From contig CAJUDN010000033.1 of NCBI GenBank assembly GCA_910585355.1, forward strand, positions 1 to 16,118: a DNA stretch of 16,118 bases, written 5' to 3'. The stretch comes from an uncultured Lachnospiraceae bacterium (GTDB taxonomy: Bacteria > Bacillota_A > Clostridia > Lachnospirales > Lachnospiraceae). Below, piece by piece: positions 6,388 through 14,752 of this stretch. The translations under genes and the position numbers were made by a program. Under the pieces are notes generated by a model, which worked only from the letters and a program-made list of their open reading frames with translations, was not told the origin of the DNA and did no database searches. Each line of letters starts with the position of its first letter. The stretch's first letter is position 1.

Positions 6388-8058
6388 ATGAAAACAGATA
6401 TCGAGATCGCACAGGAGACAAAAATGGTCCCCATTGGAGAAGTGGCGGCGCAGTACGGGATTTCCGAGGATGATCTGGAGTTCTATGGAAAGTATAAGGC
6501 AAAGATTTCCAATGAACTCTGGGAAGAAGTGAAGGACAGAAAGGACGGAAAGCTGGTTCTTGTGACAGCTATAAATCCGACTCCCGCCGGCGAGGGAAAA
6601 ACCACTACCAGTATCGGACTGGCCCAGGCCCTTACAAAGGCCGGAAAAAAGACGATGCTGGCATTGCGGGAGCCTTCTCTTGGGCCGTGTTTTGGAATTA
6701 AAGGCGGAGCTGCCGGAGGCGGATATGCCCAGGTGGTTCCGATGGAGGATCTGAATCTTCATTTTACCGGAGATTTCCACGCCATCACTACAGCAAACAA
6801 TCTTCTTGCAGCGCTTCTGGACAACCACATCCAGCAAGGAAATGTCCTGGGAATTGATACGAGACAGATTCTCTGGAAACGGTGTCTGGATATGAACGAC
6901 AGAGCTTTAAGAAACATTGTTGTGGGCCTTGGCGCAAAGGCTGACGGCGTGGTGAGAGAAGATCACTTTGTAATTACCGTGGCGTCGGAGATCATGGCCA
7001 TTCTCTGCCTTGCTACGGATATGAAGGATTTAAAAGAACGTCTTGGAAATATCATCGTGGCATATAATTTTGCAGGAGAGCCTGTGACCGCGAAGGACCT
7101 TCACGCGGTGGGCGCCATGGCGGCTCTTTTAAAGGATGCTTTAAAACCCAACCTGATTCAGACCTTAGAGCACACAGGAGCCCTGGTACACGGCGGCCCC
7201 TTCGCAAACATTGCCCATGGCTGCAACAGCGTCATGGCCACAAGGACAGCCCTTAAGCTGGCGGATATCACTGTGACCGAGGCCGGATTCGGCGCGGATC
7301 TGGGCGCTGAGAAATTTTTTGACATCAAGTGCCGGAAAGCGGGACTTAAGCCGGATGCCGTAGTTCTCGTGGCGACCGTGAGAGCCTTAAAATATAACGG
7401 CGGCGTTCCCAAGGATCAGCTTTCAAACGAAAACCTGGAAGCCCTTAAAAAGGGTATTGTGAACCTGGAAAAGCACATTGAGAATATCCAGAAATACCAT
7501 GTCCCGGTGGTGGTAACTTTAAACTCTTTCCTGACAGATACTCCGGCGGAGTATGAATTTATTAAAAACTTCTGTGAAGAGCGCGGCTGTGAATTTGCCC
7601 TGTCCGAGGTATGGGCAAAGGGCGGCGACGGCGGCCTTCTGCTGGCGGAAAAGGTAATAAAGACCCTGGAAACAAAGGAGAGCCGTTTCGCGCCTCTGTA
7701 TCCGGATGAGATGGGAATTGCGGAAAAGATCGAGACCATCGCAAAAGAGATTTACGGCGCGGGAAAGGTGACATACGCTCCGGCGGCCAAAAAGGCCATC
7801 GAAAAAATTACAGCTATGGGCTTTGGTTCCTGCCCTGTGTGTATGGCAAAAACCCAGTATTCCTTATCGGATGATCAGACGAAACTGGGACGTCCGGAGG
7901 GCTTTGATCTGACGGTGCGCGATGTGTATGTGAGCGCAGGCGCGGGCTTTGTTGTGGCTTTGACAGGCGCTATTATGACCATGCCGGGCCTTCCGAAAAA
8001 ACCGGCCGCCGACAGTATCGACGTGGACGAAAACGGAAAAATTACCGGATTATTCTAA
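6388..8058 (+). CDS. fhs: Formate-tetrahydrofolate ligase (10-formyl-THF synthetase)
   Basis: A 556-residue cytoplasmic enzyme that joins formate to tetrahydrofolate using ATP, giving 10-formyl-THF for purine synthesis, initiator tRNA formylation and, in acetogens, the methyl branch of the Wood-Ljungdahl pathway. Length matches the bacterial family (about 555-560). The P-loop TPAGEGKT lies at residues 65-72 (Lys71). Family segments SLGPCFGIKGGAAGGGYAQV, NLHFTGDFHAI, HGGPFANIAHGCNS and EAGFGADLGAEKFFDIKCR are all present and undisturbed. GAGGAGGAG (6373-6381) is 6 bases before the ATG. It starts 58 bases after ftsK with no terminator between, and is followed after 51 bases by murE. The nearby fmt uses its product. 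The gene alone does not show whether the organism is an acetogen, since many fermenters carry it. Confidence 0.98.
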   Translation: MKTDIEIAQETKMVPIGEVAAQYGISEDDLEFYGKYKAKISNELWEEVKDRKDGKLVLVTAINPTPAGEGKTTTSIGLAQALTKAGKKTMLALREPSLGPCFGIKGGAAGGGYAQVVPMEDLNLHFTGDFHAITTANNLLAALLDNHIQQGNVLGIDTRQILWKRCLDMNDRALRNIVVGLGAKADGVVREDHFVITVASEIMAILCLATDMKDLKERLGNIIVAYNFAGEPVTAKDLHAVGAMAALLKDALKPNLIQTLEHTGALVHGGPFANIAHGCNSVMATRTALKLADITVTEAGFGADLGAEKFFDIKCRKAGLKPDAVVLVATVRALKYNGGVPKDQLSNENLEALKKGIVNLEKHIENIQKYHVPVVVTLNSFLTDTPAEYEFIKNFCEERGCEFALSEVWAKGGDGGLLLAEKVIKTLETKESRFAPLYPDEMGIAEKIETIAKEIYGAGKVTYAPAAKKAIEKITAMGFGSCPVCMAKTQYSLSDDQTKLGRPEGFDLTVRDVYVSAGAGFVVALTGAIMTMPGLPKKPAADSIDVDENGKITGLF

Positions 8059-8109
8059 AAGCGGCCGGGTTTTAAAAGGGCCTTTAACGGCGGCGGAATG
8101 GAGATTGAC

Positions 8110-9582
8110 ATGAAAATTCGAGAATGGCTTGGCAGGCTTTCTTATGAACTGGTACAGGGAAGCCTGGATACATATGTGGAGGATGTGATTTATGATTCCA
8201 GAAAGGCAGAAGAAAACACGGTTTTTGTCTGTATCAGAGGGAGCTCCAGGGATTCCCATGAATTTATTCCCGATGTGCTTTCAAAGGGATGCCGGGCGCT
8301 CGTGGTGGAAAAAGATGTGACGGTCCCTGAGGATGTGACGGTAATCCGGGTGGAAAACGGGCGGATGGCTCTGGCGGAGCTCTCCGCCGCCCGGTTCGGC
8401 TATCCCGCGAACAAACTTATCACCATCGGAATCACGGGAACGAAGGGAAAAACCACCACCAGCTATATGGTGAAGGCCATTCTGGAAGCCGCCGGTAAGA
8501 AAGTGGGGCTCATCGGCACCAACGGTGTGGTGATCGGCACGGAAAAATTCCAAACCTCCAACACCACGCCGGAGTCCTATGTGGTGCAGGAATATTTTGC
8601 AAAAATGGCGGAGGCCGGCTGCGAGTATATGGTCATGGAGGTGTCCTCCCAGGCGTTAATGCTTCACCGGGTAGGCGGCATCTGCTTTGATTACGGCCTG
8701 TTTACCAATATTTCCCCGGACCATATCGGGCCAAAGGAGCATAAAAGCTTTGAAGAATATCTTTATTATAAATCACGGCTTCTCACGGTCTGCAAAACAG
8801 GTGTGGTAAACCGCCTGACAGACCATTATGAGGCTGTGGTAAGGGACGCCTCCTGTAAGCTTTATACCTATGGACTGGAAACGAAGGCCGATGTTACGGG
8901 CGACGCCATTCACTATGCAAACGAACACGAATATGTGGGAATTGAGTTTGACGTCCATGGAACGATAAACGGCAGAATCCGTGTGGGAATGCCCGGAAAG
9001 TTTAACGCGGACAATGCTCTGGCGGCTTTTTCTGTCTGCAGCCTGGCTCTGGAAAAGGACGAAATTCGGGGAGAGACTCTCTTAAACTCTCTGGAAAATA
9101 TCCGGGTGGACGGCCGCATGGAGATTGCTTATGTATCAAAAAAGTGCAGCGTGATCGTGGACTATGCCCACAACGCGGTGAGTATGGAGAGTCTTCTTAA
9201 GACCCTCAGAGAGTATAAGCCTGGACGTCTGGTGTGCGTCTTTGGCTGCGGCGGAAACCGTGCAAAAGACAGAAGATACTCTATGGGAGAAATCGGCGGA
9301 AAGATGGCGGATCTTAACATCATTACGGCTGACAATCCGAGATTTGAAAAGAATGAGGACATTATTAAGGACATTGAAGAAGCGCTTGCAAAGACGGGCG
9401 GGAATTATATTGTGATTCCGGACCGCAGGGAAGCGATTTTTCACGCCATTAAAAACGCCAAAGAAGGCGATATGATCGCCATTATCGGCAAGGGCCATGA
9501 AGATTACCAGGAGATTCAGGGAGTGAGGCACCATTTCCTGGACCGGGAAGTGGTGGAAGAAGCAGTGAAGGAGATGAAATAG
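8110..9582 (+). CDS. murE: UDP-MurNAc-tripeptide synthetase (MurE), probably meso-diaminopimelate-adding
   Basis: A 490-residue cytoplasmic Mur ligase that adds the third amino acid to UDP-MurNAc-L-Ala-D-Glu using ATP. The N-terminal domain has YDSRKAEENTVFVCIRG. The ATP loop GTKGKTT is at residues 110-116 (Lys114), followed by NTTPES, EVSSQALMLHRV, the probable carbamylated Lys221, and C-terminal DYAHN, GCGGNRAKDRR and GKGHEDYQ. DNPR at 408-411 and the Glu in GKGHE are the residues that mark meso-diaminopimelate enzymes. The loop after FTNISPDH (Asp204, His205) reads IGPKEHKSFEEY rather than the usual LDYHG, with about two extra residues before the lysine. I choose ATG 8110 because GGAG (8100-8103) lies 6 bases upstream; ATG 8098 in the same frame lacks a good site and would add four residues. 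It abuts murF. Confidence 0.94.
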   Translation: MKIREWLGRLSYELVQGSLDTYVEDVIYDSRKAEENTVFVCIRGSSRDSHEFIPDVLSKGCRALVVEKDVTVPEDVTVIRVENGRMALAELSAARFGYPANKLITIGITGTKGKTTTSYMVKAILEAAGKKVGLIGTNGVVIGTEKFQTSNTTPESYVVQEYFAKMAEAGCEYMVMEVSSQALMLHRVGGICFDYGLFTNISPDHIGPKEHKSFEEYLYYKSRLLTVCKTGVVNRLTDHYEAVVRDASCKLYTYGLETKADVTGDAIHYANEHEYVGIEFDVHGTINGRIRVGMPGKFNADNALAAFSVCSLALEKDEIRGETLLNSLENIRVDGRMEIAYVSKKCSVIVDYAHNAVSMESLLKTLREYKPGRLVCVFGCGGNRAKDRRYSMGEIGGKMADLNIITADNPRFEKNEDIIKDIEEALAKTGGNYIVIPDRREAIFHAIKNAKEGDMIAIIGKGHEDYQEIQGVRHHFLDREVVEEAVKEMK

Positions 9583-10992
9583 ATGGAGCATGTGACTGTG
9601 GGGGATCTGGTGAAGGCCACCGGGGGGACTCTCCTTTGCGGAAATGAAGAAGACCGGATTCATAAAATCAGACTTGACTCCCGAACAGTGGAACCGGGCG
9701 ATTTGTTTGTGCCGCTCATCGGAGAGAAGGTGGACGGACATACCTTTATTCCCCAGGTAGTCCGTCTGGGCGCCGGGGCCGTGCTCACAAGCAGAGAGAA
9801 GCAGGGAGCGAAGAAGCCGGGGGTAAAAGAGCCGGGAGAGAACAACACGGCTTTTATCCGGGTGGAAGACACAAAGGAAGCTCTTCAGGACATTGGACGG
9901 TATCTGAGATCCAGACTGTCCCTGCCCTTAATCGGCATCACCGGAAGCGTCGGAAAAACCACCACCAGGGAGATGATCGCAGCAGCACTGTCGGCCAGAT
10001 ACCGGGTGTATAAAACTCCGGGAAACAAAAACAGCCAGGTGGGCGTTCCCGTTACGATTTCCGAGATATCAAACGAGGATCAGGTGGGAGTAATTGAGCT
10101 TGGCATGAGCGAGCCGGGAGAACTGACTGTCATAGCGAAAATCGCAAAAATTGACATGGCGGTGATCACCAACATCGGCATTACCCACATCGAGCAGCTT
10201 GGCTCCAGAGAAAACATTTACCGGGAGAAAATGACGATTCAGGACGGCTTAAAAGACGGAGGCGTTCTGATTTTAAACGGGGACGACGATATGCTTTCTG
10301 CCACAAAGGGCAGAGACGGTATCCGCACCGTCTATTATGGAACAGGAAAAAACTGCGATTTCCGGGCGGAGGATCTTGTGCTCCATGACGGAAAGGCGGA
10401 ATTTACGGCGGTTTACAAAAATGAACGGCAGAAAATTTATCTGAACGTTATGGGACGGCATAACGTGTTAAACGCTATGGCGGCAGTCGCTGTCTGCGTC
10501 CAGTGCGGAATGACTATGGAGGAGGCCGCAAGGGGACTGTTTGCCTTTACGGGCTATAAAAACCGCCAGCAGATATACCGGGGAGAAAAAATGACCATTC
10601 TGGATGACTCCTACAATGCCAGTCCGGTTTCCATGAAAGCGGCCCTTGACGTATTTAAGACTTTAAAGCCGGGAAGCCGCCATGTGGCAGTGCTTGCGGA
10701 TATGAAGGAGCTGGGGGAGCAGACGCTTTCTTACCATAAAGAGGTTGGGCAGTATGCGGCCAGGACCGCCCCCGACCTTGTAGTGACCCTCGGAGAGGCC
10801 TGCCATGCTCTGGCGGAGGGAATTCGTGAAAATTCTCAGATCCCTGTGAAGGAATTTCTGGATAAAGACCAGATGGTGTCCTATCTGGATGAAGAATTAA
10901 AGGACGGAGACTGCGTCCTTTTTAAGGGCTCTAATTCCATAGGGCTTTTTACCGTGGCGGCAAGATTTATTGCACGGGCAAAAGGAGAATAG
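9583..10992 (+). CDS. murF: UDP-MurNAc-tripeptide--D-alanyl-D-alanine ligase (MurF)
   Basis: A 469-residue Mur ligase that adds D-Ala-D-Ala to the MurE product, completing the UDP-MurNAc-pentapeptide. It shows the N-terminal DSRTVEPGDLFVPLIGEKVDGH, the ATP loop GSVGKTT at residues 121-127 (Lys125), GNKNSQVGVP, IELGMSEPGEL, TNIGITHIEQLGSRENI, GRHNVLNAMAAVAV, ILDDSYNASPVSM and the C-terminal FKGSNSIGL. All are typical of MurF rather than MurE. A short Lys/Gly/Pro-rich stretch near residues 69-88 looks like a small loop insertion. The ATG follows the murE stop with no gap (TAG then ATG), and the ribosome site AAGGAG (9568-9573) lies inside murE, so translation of the pair is probably coupled. 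Nothing appears damaged. Confidence 0.97.
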   Translation: MEHVTVGDLVKATGGTLLCGNEEDRIHKIRLDSRTVEPGDLFVPLIGEKVDGHTFIPQVVRLGAGAVLTSREKQGAKKPGVKEPGENNTAFIRVEDTKEALQDIGRYLRSRLSLPLIGITGSVGKTTTREMIAAALSARYRVYKTPGNKNSQVGVPVTISEISNEDQVGVIELGMSEPGELTVIAKIAKIDMAVITNIGITHIEQLGSRENIYREKMTIQDGLKDGGVLILNGDDDMLSATKGRDGIRTVYYGTGKNCDFRAEDLVLHDGKAEFTAVYKNERQKIYLNVMGRHNVLNAMAAVAVCVQCGMTMEEAARGLFAFTGYKNRQQIYRGEKMTILDDSYNASPVSMKAALDVFKTLKPGSRHVAVLADMKELGEQTLSYHKEVGQYAARTAPDLVVTLGEACHALAEGIRENSQIPVKEFLDKDQMVSYLDEELKDGDCVLFKGSNSIGLFTVAARFIARAKGE

Positions 10993-11009
10993 GACGATTA
11001 GCGCTCTGG

Positions 11010-11016
11010 AAGGAGG
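11010..11016 (+). promoter_or_regulatory. Ribosome binding site that points to a TTG start for priA
   Basis: AAGGAGG (11010-11016) touches the ATG at 11017 with no spacer, which is too close for initiation. TTG at 11023 in the same frame is 6 bases downstream, the normal distance. The start is therefore probably TTG. Confidence 0.65.
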
Positions 11017-11022
11017 ATGGTA

Positions 11023-13245
11023 TTGGGACGAAAATATGCGGATGTTATCATAGATATTTCCACAAAAAATGTGGACCGGGTGTTCCAGTACCGGGTTCCC
11101 GCTACCTTGGAGGACGTTTTACAGGTGGGCTGCCGTGTGGCGGTTCCCTTTGGAAAAAGCGATACCATACGGACAGGATATGTGGTTTCCCTGACTCTGG
11201 AACCCTCGTTTGACAAAGAAAAAATAAAGGAGATCAGGGAACTGATTCCCGGAGCTGTTTCCATTCAGGAGCAGATGATCTGCCTGGCCTGGTGGATGAA
11301 GGAACGGTACGGATGTACCATGAATCAGGCGTTAAAAACCGTACTGCCGGTGAAGAAAAAGGTGGCGCCCAGGGAAATAAAAACTATTGTTTCCTTAAAA
11401 ACAAACGAGGAGCTTAAGGGGCTCCTCTCTGAGGCGGAAAGGAAGAAATATAAGGCCAGAATCCGTCTTTATAAGGCCCTGATGGAAAACGGAGCCCTGC
11501 CCTACCAACTGACGGCAGAAAAGCTTGGGATCACAAGATCCATGTTAAAGCCCCTGGAGGAAAAGAAAATCCTGGAAGTCCGAACAGAGACAGAGAGCAG
11601 GAATCCGGTAAAGGACTATGGGAGAGCGGATTCGGGGACGTTTTTAAATGAGGAGCAGCGTCTGGCGGCGGATACAGTTATTAAGGATTACGACGACGGA
11701 AAACGCAGAACCTATTTGTTATACGGGATTACCGGAAGCGGTAAGACGGAGGTTTACATGGAGCTCATTGCCCATGTGTTAAAGGAAGGAAAGCAGGCCA
11801 TTGTGCTGATTCCGGAAATTTCCCTGACCTATCAGACGGTGATGCGGTTTTACCGCAGGTTTGGAAACCGTGTTTCCATCATCAACTCCCGGCTTTCCGC
11901 GGGAGAGCGGTATGATCAGCTGGAACGGGCCGCCCGGGGAGAAATTGATATTATGATCGGTCCCCGCTCGGCTCTTTTTACCCCTTTTTTACAGCTGGGC
12001 CTGATTATCATTGATGAAGAACATGAAGGCGCTTATAAAAGTGAGACTGCCCCAAGGTATCATGCGGTGGAGGCGGCCCGCATGCGTGCGTCCATGAACC
12101 ATGCGAGCCTGGTCCTCGGTTCCGCCACCCCGTCCATGGAAAGTTACCACCGGGCCCTTAAGGGAGAGTATACGCTGCTGTCTTTAAAAAACAGGGCCAG
12201 AAAAGACAGCCGTCTGGCGGGCGTTCATGTGGTGGATTTGCGGGAGGAGCTGGCGGAGGGGAACCGCTCCATATTCAGCCGAAAGCTTTCCGGGCTCATG
12301 GAGGAGAGGCTTCATAAAAAGGAACAGGTCATGCTTTTTATAAATCGGCGGGGGTATGCAAATTTTGTTTCCTGCCGTTCCTGCGGAAAGGCGCTTTGCT
12401 GTCCCCACTGCGATGTGAGCCTTACCTACCATAAGGACGGGATTCTGCGGTGTCATTACTGCGGGTATGAGATACGGATGCCAAAAATCTGTCCTTCCTG
12501 CGGTTCTCCCTATATCGCTCCCTTCGGGACAGGAACCCAGAAGCTGGAGGAAATAACGAAAAAGACATTTCCGGGAGCCAGGGTTTTAAGGATGGATGCC
12601 GATACCACGTCGAAAAAGGGCGCCCATGAGGAAATTTTGCAGGCCTTTTCTGAGGGAGACGCCGATATTCTCATCGGCACGCAGATGATCGTAAAGGGAC
12701 ATGATTTTCCAAATGTCACGCTGGTGGGAGTCATGGTGGCCGATTTATCCCTCTATGCGCCTGACTATAAGAGCGCCGAGCGGACGTTTGAACTTTTGAC
12801 GCAGGCCTCCGGGCGGGCAGGACGGGGAGACCGGGCCGGAGACGTTGTAATCCAGACCTATGCCCCTGATCATTTTGCAATCACCGCGGCGGCGGACCAG
12901 GACTATGGCCAGTTTTATAAACAGGAGTCCCTGTACCGGAAGATGATGGGATATCCGCCAGAGGTAGGGCTTCTTACCATCACTCTGTTGTCCGGGGAGG
13001 AGGAGGGCCTTGGACGGGCCATGGCGGATCTCCAAAAAGAAATTTTAAAGGAATTCTGTTTTGAGGGTCTTACGGTCATTGGCCCGGCAAACGGCTCACC
13101 ATACAAACTTAATGATATTTATAGAAAAAATTTATATATTAAGCATGAAAGTTATGATATACTATTAAAAGTCAGAAAGTCTGTCCAGAAAAAAGAAAAA
13201 GAGCAGGAGCTCTTTCGGAATGTGAACGTTCAATATGACGGATAG
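11023..13245 (+). CDS. priA: Primosomal helicase PriA
   Basis: A 740-residue superfamily 2 DNA helicase that recognises stalled forks and reloads the replicative helicase. The N-terminal DNA-binding part begins with KYADVIIDIS, the usual PriA opening. Helicase motifs: Walker A GITGSGKTE from residue 235 (Lys241), DEEH at 331-334, GSATPS, and C-terminal GTQMIVKGHDFPNV and QASGRAGRGDR. Between the helicase lobes lie the zinc-binding cysteines (CRSCGKALCCPHC, then CHYC and CPSC), which form two zinc sites in the family; all eight expected cysteines appear present. TTG 11023 is preferred over ATG 11017 on ribosome-site spacing; the two differ by only two residues. It follows murF by 30 bases and precedes def by 15. 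The final part of the gene is strikingly AT-rich and may hold a promoter for def. Confidence 0.96.
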   Translation: MGRKYADVIIDISTKNVDRVFQYRVPATLEDVLQVGCRVAVPFGKSDTIRTGYVVSLTLEPSFDKEKIKEIRELIPGAVSIQEQMICLAWWMKERYGCTMNQALKTVLPVKKKVAPREIKTIVSLKTNEELKGLLSEAERKKYKARIRLYKALMENGALPYQLTAEKLGITRSMLKPLEEKKILEVRTETESRNPVKDYGRADSGTFLNEEQRLAADTVIKDYDDGKRRTYLLYGITGSGKTEVYMELIAHVLKEGKQAIVLIPEISLTYQTVMRFYRRFGNRVSIINSRLSAGERYDQLERAARGEIDIMIGPRSALFTPFLQLGLIIIDEEHEGAYKSETAPRYHAVEAARMRASMNHASLVLGSATPSMESYHRALKGEYTLLSLKNRARKDSRLAGVHVVDLREELAEGNRSIFSRKLSGLMEERLHKKEQVMLFINRRGYANFVSCRSCGKALCCPHCDVSLTYHKDGILRCHYCGYEIRMPKICPSCGSPYIAPFGTGTQKLEEITKKTFPGARVLRMDADTTSKKGAHEEILQAFSEGDADILIGTQMIVKGHDFPNVTLVGVMVADLSLYAPDYKSAERTFELLTQASGRAGRGDRAGDVVIQTYAPDHFAITAAADQDYGQFYKQESLYRKMMGYPPEVGLLTITLLSGEEEGLGRAMADLQKEILKEFCFEGLTVIGPANGSPYKLNDIYRKNLYIKHESYDILLKVRKSVQKKEKEQELFRNVNVQYDG
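13155..13163 (+). promoter_or_regulatory. Candidate internal promoter (extended -10) for def-fmt at the end of priA
   Basis: TGATATACT (13155-13163) is an extended -10 in an AT-rich island (about 13108-13200) within otherwise GC-richer coding sequence. The -35 region at 17 bases spacing (TATATT, 13135-13140) is poor. Transcription would start near 13170, about 90 bases before def. AT-rich codons alone could produce this match. Confidence 0.35.
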
Positions 13246-13260
13246 AAGAAAGGAAAAATC

Positions 13261-13740
13261 ATGGCAATAAGACAGATCAGAACCATTGGAGATGAAATTT
13301 TGACGAAGGCATGCAAGCCTGTGAAGGAAATGAACGAGCGGACCCTGGAACTGATTGAGGACATGTTTGAAACCATGTATGAGAATAACGGATGCGGGCT
13401 GGCGGCTCCCCAGGTGGGAATCCGGAAGCGTATTGTGGTGATTGATGTGGACGACGGGAACCAGTATGTACTGATTAACCCGGAGATTTTAGAAACCAGC
13501 GGAAGCCAGACCGGGGCGGAGGGCTGCTTAAGCGTTCCCGGAAAAAGCGGCCAGGTGACGAGAGCGGATCATGTGAAAGCAAAGGCCCTTGACGAAAATA
13601 TGAAGGAGCGTGTGATCGAGGGAGACGGCCTTCTGGCCAGATGCATTCTCCATGAATGCGACCATCTGGATGGAAAGCTCTATGTGGACATGGTGGAGGG
13701 GGAACTGATGGATGTGGAGGCAGGAGAGGACGAGGAATAG
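13261..13740 (+). CDS. def: Peptide deformylase
   Basis: A 159-residue metalloenzyme that removes the N-formyl group from new proteins as they leave the ribosome. All three family motifs are present: GCGLAAPQVG, EGCLSVP with metal ligand Cys89, and HECDH with ligands His131 and His135 and catalytic Glu132. Length and the short acidic tail (EAGEDEE) suit a type 1 bacterial enzyme. An AAAGGA-type ribosome site precedes the ATG. It ends with TAG directly followed by the fmt ATG, giving the classic def-fmt pair, here placed after priA as in many Firmicutes. Confidence 0.98.
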   Translation: MAIRQIRTIGDEILTKACKPVKEMNERTLELIEDMFETMYENNGCGLAAPQVGIRKRIVVIDVDDGNQYVLINPEILETSGSQTGAEGCLSVPGKSGQVTRADHVKAKALDENMKERVIEGDGLLARCILHECDHLDGKLYVDMVEGELMDVEAGEDEE

Positions 13741-14697
13741 ATGAGAATTGTATTTATGGGAACGCCGGATTTTGCGGTTCCGACCCTGGAGGCTCTTATA
13801 AAGGGCGGCCATGAGGTGCTTGCCGTGGTGACCCAGCCGGATAAGCCGAAGGGCAGGGGAAAAGCGGTGCTTATGACTCCGGTGAAGGAAAAGGCCCTGG
13901 AATTTTCCATTCCGGTTTATCAGCCCGTGAAAGTGCGGGACGAGGAATTTATGGAACTTCTGGCGGAGATGAATCCCGAAGTGATCGTGGTTGTGGCGTT
14001 CGGACAGATTTTGCCGAAGGCTCTTTTGGAGATTCCCAGATATGGATGCGTCAATGTCCACGCGTCTCTTCTTCCCAAATACCGTGGCGCGGCCCCTATC
14101 CAGTGGGCTGTCATTGACGGGGAAACCGTCAGCGGAGTGACCACCATGCTGATGGACGAAGGACTGGATACGGGAGATATGCTGGAGGTGAGAGAGATTC
14201 CTCTGGATGAAAAGGAAACCGGGGGCAGTCTTTTTGATAAATTAAGTATGCTGGGGGGAGAATTAATTTTATCCACTCTGGAGAAATTAGAAAACGGGAC
14301 CATAAAAAGGACGCCTCAGGGAGATTCCACAACCAGTTATGCAAGAATGTTGGATAAGTCCATGGGGGAAATTGACTGGACGAAGAGCGCGGTACAGATC
14401 GAGCGGCTGATCCGGGGGTTAAATCCCTGGCCCAGCGCATATACGTTCTTAAAGGGGAAAACCTTAAAAATATGGGCGGCTGACGTGGTGGAAGGCGGGG
14501 GCGCCGGAGTTTTGGGCCAGGTAAAGAAGGAAAAGAACCGTCTTCTGGTGGAAACCGGTGACGGCTTCCTGTCCATTACGGAGCTTCAGCTGGAGGGGAA
14601 AAGGCGGATGGATACCGCCGCCTTTCTGCGCGGCTTTCCGCTGGAGGACAAAACGGTTCTCGGGCGGACGTCAGACCCCTGCCAGACGGCAGAGTGA
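13741..14697 (+). CDS. fmt: Methionyl-tRNA formyltransferase
   Basis: A 318-residue enzyme that transfers the formyl group of 10-formyl-THF to initiator Met-tRNA. The N-terminal formyltransferase domain (about residues 1-190) opens with RIVFMGTPDFAVPTLEAL and holds the catalytic Asn105 and His107 in NVHASLLPKYRGAAPIQWA, and Asp143 in DEGLDTGDM. The C-terminal tRNA-binding domain (about 205-310) includes IDWTKSAVQIERLIRGLNPWPSAY. It starts at the base after the def stop, so translation is likely coupled. Its cofactor donor is made by Fhs encoded about 5 kb upstream in the same gene run. All expected residues are present and length is normal. Confidence 0.98.
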   Translation: MRIVFMGTPDFAVPTLEALIKGGHEVLAVVTQPDKPKGRGKAVLMTPVKEKALEFSIPVYQPVKVRDEEFMELLAEMNPEVIVVVAFGQILPKALLEIPRYGCVNVHASLLPKYRGAAPIQWAVIDGETVSGVTTMLMDEGLDTGDMLEVREIPLDEKETGGSLFDKLSMLGGELILSTLEKLENGTIKRTPQGDSTTSYARMLDKSMGEIDWTKSAVQIERLIRGLNPWPSAYTFLKGKTLKIWAADVVEGGGAGVLGQVKKEKNRLLVETGDGFLSITELQLEGKRRMDTAAFLRGFPLEDKTVLGRTSDPCQTAE

Positions 14698-14737
14698 GTA
14701 AGAGTGAATATGAAAAAGCCGTAGAATACAGCGAATG

Positions 14738-14744
14738 AGAGGAG
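14738..14744 (+). promoter_or_regulatory. Ribosome binding site that decides the zinc peptidase start
   Basis: AGAGGAG (14738-14744) lies 8 bases before ATG 14753 but only 2 before ATG 14747, and it overlaps the region just after ATG 14735. ATG 14753 is the best start. The fmt-to-peptidase gap (14698-14752) shows nothing else. Confidence 0.65.
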
Positions 14745-14752
14745 AAATGCTT

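Noticed and set aside
8059..8109. GGCC and TTTTAAAA symmetry between fhs and murE as a terminator or operator
   Set aside because: The arms do not form a continuous stem, G-G mismatches interrupt it, and no T run follows.
9136..9741. Leftward 201-codon open frame over the murE-murF junction
   Set aside because: Antisense shadow of two clear genes, without a start signal or recognisable motif.
13528..14061. Leftward 177-codon open frame over def-fmt
   Set aside because: Antisense shadow rich in His/Leu/Arg; def and fmt are certain on the other strand.
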